From NCBI GenBank assembly GCA_030841765.1, contig JAUUSS010000099.1, positions 1 to 8,255 of the forward strand: a stretch of DNA of 8,255 bases, written 5' to 3'. A program made the position numbers and the translations under genes. The first letter of the stretch is position 1. Every line of letters begins with the position of its first letter. Positions 4,513-8,255 of this stretch are shown here, piece by piece. The stretch is from Collinsella aerofaciens (GTDB lineage Bacteria > Actinomycetota > Coriobacteriia > Coriobacteriales > Coriobacteriaceae). A model generated the notes under the pieces. The model made no database searches. It saw only the letters and a program-made list of their open reading frames with translations, and was not told where the DNA came from.

Positions 4513-7068
4513 ATGTTTACTCCGCTTATCACTCATGATTCTGACGGCGCCGCGCTGGCGGCGCCCGTTGATGCTGCCCGTCGTAATGGCGCTGCATACA
4601 AGACGCGCACGATCGACGACCTTTGCATTAAGGACAATCGCCTGCGCGCCGCTATCGAGGGCACGGGACACTTGCTGTTCGACGGCGGCATGGGCACCAT
4701 GCTGCAGGCGGCCGGCATGAAGGCCGGCGCCCTGCCCGAGCTGCTCAACTTTGAGGAGCCCCAGGTCATTACCGACATTCAGCGCCAATACGTCGAGGCC
4801 GGCTGCGACGTGATCACCGCCAACACCTTTGGCGCCAACGCCCACAAGCTCGACGGAGCCGCCACCGTGACAGACGTCTTTGCCGCCGCTGTCGCCTGCG
4901 CCCGTGAGGCCGGCGCCCGCTACGTCGCCGGCGACATCGGCCCCATCGGCGCCCTGCTGCGCCCCCTGGGCACCCTCAGCTTTGACGAGGCCTACGACCT
5001 CTTTGCCGAGGAGGTGCGCGCCGGCGTCGCTGCGGGTGTGGACCTCTTTATTATCGAGACTATGACCGACCTGGCCGAGATCAAGGCGGCAGTCCTCGCC
5101 TGCCGCGAGAACTCCGACCTGCCCGTCTTTGCCACCATGACCTTTGAGGAAGACGGCCGCACCTTCTTGGGCACGAGCCCCGAGGTCGCCGCCATCACCC
5201 TCGACGCCATCGGCGCCGACGTCCTTGGCATCAACTGCAGCCAGGGCCCGGCCGAGCTCCGAGGACTCGCTGCGCGTATGCTCACCGTTACCGACAAGCC
5301 CGTTATGGTGCAGGCCAATGCGGGACTGCCCCACGTGGACGATGACGGCAATACCGTCTTTGATATCCAGGCACCCGAGTACGCCGAGGCCGTCGCCGGC
5401 ATGATCGAGGACGGCGTGAGCGTCGTCGGCGGATGCTGCGGAACCACGCCGGCGCACATGGCGGCACTTCGTACCCTCATCGACAACCACACGCCCAGCC
5501 CGCGTCACCGCAAGCCCAGCATGTCGGTCACGAGCGCCCAGACGGTCGTGGACCTCCCCTGCGACGGCCACAAGATCGCCGTCATCGGCGAGCGCATCAA
5601 CCCCACCGGCAAAAAGCGCCTGCAGCAGGCCCTACGCGACGGCGACCTGGACTACGTCGTGAGCCAGGGCATCAGCCAACAGGAACAGGGCGCCGACATC
5701 CTGGACGTCAACGTGGGCCTGCCCGAGATCGACGAGGTCAAGGTCATCCAGCAAGCGACCGAGCAGCTCCAAGGTTCCACGCTGCTGCCGCTGCAGATCG
5801 ACTCCACCGACCCCGCCGCCGTCGAGGCCGCCGTGCGTCGCTACGCCGGCAAGCCCATCATCAACTCGGTCAATGGCAAACAGCAGATCATGGACGAGAT
5901 CTTCCCGCTGGTCGCCCACTACGGCACCAACGTCGTCGGCCTCACGCTCGACGAGGGCGGCATCCCGGATACCGCCGAGGCACGCTATAGCATCGCCGAG
6001 CGCATCGTGGCCGAAGCCGCCCGTTACGGCATCGGCCCAGACCGCATCCTCATCGACTGCCTGGTCATGACCGCCTCGACCAACCAGCGACAGGCTGAGC
6101 AGATTCTACGCGCCATGTCCCTGTGCAAGGAGCGCCTGGGCGTCAAGTGCGCACTCGGCGTATCGAACATCAGCTTTGGCCTGCCCGCGCGCCTGCTGCT
6201 GGGCTCGGTCTTTTTGGCCGCCGCCTTTGGTGCAGGTCTGGACGCCCCCATCATGAACCCGGGTTCCAAGCGCTTTATGGACACTGTCTACAGCTATCGC
6301 GTGCTGAGCGTTGAGGACGAGGGCTCGACCGGATACATCGAGCGCTACGCCGGCTGGACCGACCCGTACAAGATTGCCGCCAACCCGGCGGCCGCTCAGT
6401 CAGCATCGAGCGATGCCGCGCCTGCCGCAAGCACCACCGCAAGAGCCGATGACGACCCCATCCGCCACATGGTCGTCTCGGGTCGCAAGGGCGAAATCGC
6501 GGCCGAGACCGAACGCCTGCTGGCCGACCACGACGCCATGGACCTCATCAACAACCACTTTATCCCCGCCCTCGACGAGGTCGGAGTCCTCTTTGACCAG
6601 GGCAAGTTCTTCTTGCCGCAGCTCATGGCCTCTGCCGAGGCCGCGCGCGTGGGCTTCGATACCATCAAACGCCTGATGCCCGCCGGCGAGATTGCCGACA
6701 AGGGTAAGATCTGCGTGGCCACCGTCAAGGGCGATATCCACGACATCGGTAAGAACATCGTTAAGATGCTGCTCGACAACTACGGCTATTCCGTCTTTGA
6801 TCTGGGTCGCGACGTCGATCCGCAGGAGGTGCTCAAGACCGTCAAGGAGCGCGACATTAAGCTCGTCGGCCTCTCGGCGCTTATGACCACCACGGTCGTC
6901 GCCATGGAGGAGACCATCAAGCTGCTTCATGCCGAGGTGCCGGGCGTCAAGATCATCGTGGGCGGCGCCGTGCTCACCCCCGAATACGCCAAGCAGATTG
7001 GCGCGGATTACTACGCCAAGGACGCCGCCGAAAGCGCGCGCATCGCCGAAGAGGTCTTTGGGCAGTAA
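4513..7068 (+). CDS. metH: Cobalamin-dependent methionine synthase lacking the activation domain
   Basis: Transfers the methyl group of 5-methyl-THF to homocysteine through cobalamin. It has 851 aa against 1,227 in E. coli; the difference is the missing C-terminal activation module, supplied by the preceding gene. Domains: homocysteine S-methyltransferase about 53-325 (DGGMGTM at 57-63; zinc ligands Cys242 in GINCSQGP and Cys308-Cys309 in GGCCGTTP); pterin-binding barrel about 354-610 (GERINPTGKK, IDSTDP at 429-434, NSVNGK at 451-456); an Ala/Ser/Pro linker 620-648; helical B12 cap about 649-730; Rossmann B12 domain about 732-851 (DIHDIG at 741-746, with His743 the lower cobalt ligand; Ser788 in GLSALMTTT; GGA at 817-819). 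All key residues are present. AGGAG at 4502-4506 overlaps the upstream stop codon and lies 6 nt from the ATG, which supports this start. That start gives about 50 residues before the first domain, longer than usual. Last gene of the operon. Confidence 0.97.
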   Translation: MFTPLITHDSDGAALAAPVDAARRNGAAYKTRTIDDLCIKDNRLRAAIEGTGHLLFDGGMGTMLQAAGMKAGALPELLNFEEPQVITDIQRQYVEAGCDVITANTFGANAHKLDGAATVTDVFAAAVACAREAGARYVAGDIGPIGALLRPLGTLSFDEAYDLFAEEVRAGVAAGVDLFIIETMTDLAEIKAAVLACRENSDLPVFATMTFEEDGRTFLGTSPEVAAITLDAIGADVLGINCSQGPAELRGLAARMLTVTDKPVMVQANAGLPHVDDDGNTVFDIQAPEYAEAVAGMIEDGVSVVGGCCGTTPAHMAALRTLIDNHTPSPRHRKPSMSVTSAQTVVDLPCDGHKIAVIGERINPTGKKRLQQALRDGDLDYVVSQGISQQEQGADILDVNVGLPEIDEVKVIQQATEQLQGSTLLPLQIDSTDPAAVEAAVRRYAGKPIINSVNGKQQIMDEIFPLVAHYGTNVVGLTLDEGGIPDTAEARYSIAERIVAEAARYGIGPDRILIDCLVMTASTNQRQAEQILRAMSLCKERLGVKCALGVSNISFGLPARLLLGSVFLAAAFGAGLDAPIMNPGSKRFMDTVYSYRVLSVEDEGSTGYIERYAGWTDPYKIAANPAAAQSASSDAAPAASTTARADDDPIRHMVVSGRKGEIAAETERLLADHDAMDLINNHFIPALDEVGVLFDQGKFFLPQLMASAEAARVGFDTIKRLMPAGEIADKGKICVATVKGDIHDIGKNIVKMLLDNYGYSVFDLGRDVDPQEVLKTVKERDIKLVGLSALMTTTVVAMEETIKLLHAEVPGVKIIVGGAVLTPEYAKQIGADYYAKDAAESARIAEEVFGQ

Positions 7069-7093
7069 CACAACGGAAACAACCGAGCACCAA

Positions 7094-7131
7094 AACGTGC
7101 CGCATGCGCCACTTGGCACGTGCGGCACGTT
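7094..7131. repeat. Long hairpin between metH and the UPF0210 gene
   Basis: AACGTGCCGCA (7094-7104) and TGCGGCACGTT (7121-7131) form a perfect 11-bp stem. Inside it, 7105-7110 and 7115-7120 add five more pairs (one G-U, one mismatch) around a 4-nt loop. It lies 26 bp after the metH stop. On the plus strand no T run follows, so it is at best a weak terminator; on the minus strand the stem runs into only four Ts. It may be a REP-like repeat, an mRNA 3'-end stabiliser or an operator for the next gene. Confidence 0.75.
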
Positions 7132-7141
7132 AGAATAGATA
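7113..7141 (+). promoter_or_regulatory. Weak candidate promoter for the UPF0210 gene
   Basis: TTGGCA (7113-7118, five of six to TTGACA) is followed after 17 nt by TAGATA (7136-7141, poor -10). A better -10, TAGAAT at 7131-7136, lacks a properly spaced -35. Either choice puts the right half of the hairpin between the boxes. The 108-bp gap and the change of function make a separate promoter plausible, but the sequence support is thin. Confidence 0.25.
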
Positions 7142-7176
7142 AGACTATGCTCGTTTTGGCAGATAGGAGCGCAAGG

Positions 7177-8255
7177 ATGGCGATCACGCCCGCAGAAATC
7201 GCGGAAACCCGCGGCATGGTTGAGGAGCAGAACCTCGACATCAGGACCATCACCATGGGTGTTTCGCTCATGGGTTGCGGCGACGAGAACCTCGACCGCA
7301 TGTGCACGAAGATCTACGACCACGTGACGCACACGGCTGAGCACCTGGTCGAGACCGCCGAGAACCTCGAGCGCGAGTACGGTATCCCCATCGTCAACAA
7401 GCGCGTCTCCGTCACCCCGGTGGCGCAGATCGCCGCGTGCTGCAAGGATGAGGACCTCACCCCCATCGCGCATGCCCTCGACCGCGCGGCCGAGACGCTC
7501 GGCATCGATTACCTGGGTGGCTTCTCCGCACTCGTTCAGAAGGGCATCGGCGACGCCGACCGCCGCGTCATCCAGTCCATCCCGCAGGCGCTCGCCACCA
7601 CGAGCCGCGTCTGCTCCAGCGTCAACGTCGCCAGTCTGCGTGCCGGCATCAACATGGACGCCGTACTCATGGCTGCGCAGACCATCATCGACGCCGCTAA
7701 GCTCACGGCCGACCAGGACTCCGTCGGCGCTTCCAAGTTTGTCTGCTTTGCCAACATGGTCGAGGACTCCCCGTTCATGGCGGGCGCTGTCCACGGCGGT
7801 GGCGAGGCCGACGCCGTCATCAACGTAGGCGTCTCGGGCCCCGGCGTTATGGCCGCAGCCCTGGAGACGCTGCCCGATTCCGCATCGATGATGGAGGTCG
7901 CCGAGAAGATTAAGCAGACCGCCTTTAAGATCACCCGCGCCGGTGAGCTCATGAGCCGCGAGGCCGCCCATCGCCTGGGTGTCGAGAAGGGCATTGTCGA
8001 CCTGTCGCTGGCCCCCACGCCTGCCATCGGCGACTCCGTTGCCCGCATCCTCGAGATCATCGGTGTTGGCACCTGCGGTGGCCCCGGCACGACCTGCGCA
8101 CTCGCCATGCTCAACGATGCCGTCAAGAAGGGCGGCGTCATGGCCAGCTCCAGCGTGGGCGGTCTCTCCGGCGCCTTTATCCCCGTGTCCGAGGACGCCG
8201 GCATGATCGCCGCCGTCGAGGCTGGCGCGCTTTCGCTCGAGAAGCTCGAGGCCAT
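7177..8255 (+). CDS. UPF0210 / DUF711 (PFL-like) family protein, 3' end outside the window
   Basis: Open from the ATG at 7177 to the right edge, giving 359 residues of a family normally about 450 aa long. AGGAG at 7165-7169 lies 7 nt before the ATG, and the start MAITPAEIAETRGMVEEQ fits the family's usual N terminus. Family-typical stretches are NLDIRTITMG (19-28), the VNKRVSVTPVAQIAA region, the DYLGGFSALVQKG region, a central AVHGGGEADAVINVGVSGPG stretch and GGPGTTCALAMLNDAV (301-316). The family has solved structures with a fold distantly related to pyruvate formate-lyase and ribonucleotide reductase, but its biochemical role is unknown, and I assign none. No signal peptide or membrane segment is seen, so it is probably cytosolic. 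In many Firmicutes the gene follows a small ACT-domain gene (UPF0237); here metH precedes it and no ACT gene is visible. Confidence 0.93.
   Translation, partial: MAITPAEIAETRGMVEEQNLDIRTITMGVSLMGCGDENLDRMCTKIYDHVTHTAEHLVETAENLEREYGIPIVNKRVSVTPVAQIAACCKDEDLTPIAHALDRAAETLGIDYLGGFSALVQKGIGDADRRVIQSIPQALATTSRVCSSVNVASLRAGINMDAVLMAAQTIIDAAKLTADQDSVGASKFVCFANMVEDSPFMAGAVHGGGEADAVINVGVSGPGVMAAALETLPDSASMMEVAEKIKQTAFKITRAGELMSREAAHRLGVEKGIVDLSLAPTPAIGDSVARILEIIGVGTCGGPGTTCALAMLNDAVKKGGVMASSSVGGLSGAFIPVSEDAGMIAAVEAGALSLEKLEA

Noticed and set aside
3904..5571. A 555-residue minus-strand frame across the activation gene and metH
   Set aside because: It crosses two well-supported genes, is rich in Gly, Ala, Val and His without motifs, and has no plausible start signal.
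6400..7971. A 523-residue minus-strand frame across the end of metH and the UPF0210 gene
   Set aside because: It spans two clear genes and the intergenic hairpin and shows the same shadow composition.

Overview
The window looks like a high-GC actinobacterial chromosome, most likely a Coriobacteriia member close to Collinsella. This rests on overall style only: strong G/C at third codon positions, AT-rich gene-poor gaps, a type III glutamine synthetase, and a methionine synthase split from its reactivation domain. No rRNA or other marker is present, so the taxon is an inference. No transposase, phage, CRISPR or tRNA gene was found. All full-length genes appear to be housekeeping metabolism.

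Layout. (1) Positions 1-99 hold what looks like the last 32 codons of a rightward gene. (2) An AT-rich gap follows, ending in a strong intrinsic terminator (251-287) for the leftward gene. (3) Positions 319-2406, minus strand, encode a type III glutamine synthetase (GlnN). (4) A 436-bp divergent intergenic region (2407-2842) is full of inverted repeats. It includes a GTnAC-N6-GAAAC-like site and a palindrome of about 98 bp. (5) A rightward three-gene methionine operon follows: metF (2843-3715), a stand-alone B12-methionine-synthase activation protein (3715-4503, overlapping metF by one base) and metH (4513-7068). (6) A 108-bp gap carries a long perfect hairpin. (7) From 7177 a UPF0210/DUF711 family gene runs off the right edge.

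How the genes work together. MetF reduces 5,10-methylene-THF to 5-methyl-THF. MetH, a cobalamin enzyme, passes that methyl group to homocysteine to make methionine. When the cobalamin is oxidised, the separate activation protein should bind SAM and re-methylate it. The 851-aa MetH ends after its B12 domain, so the 262-aa neighbour supplies the missing fourth module. GlnN assimilates ammonia, is transcribed away from the methionine operon and shares its upstream region.

I did not find a novel multi-gene system. The points most worth a second look are non-coding: the palindrome with its tandem 10-mer, the possible GlnR-type site, and the hairpin between metH and the UPF0210 gene.
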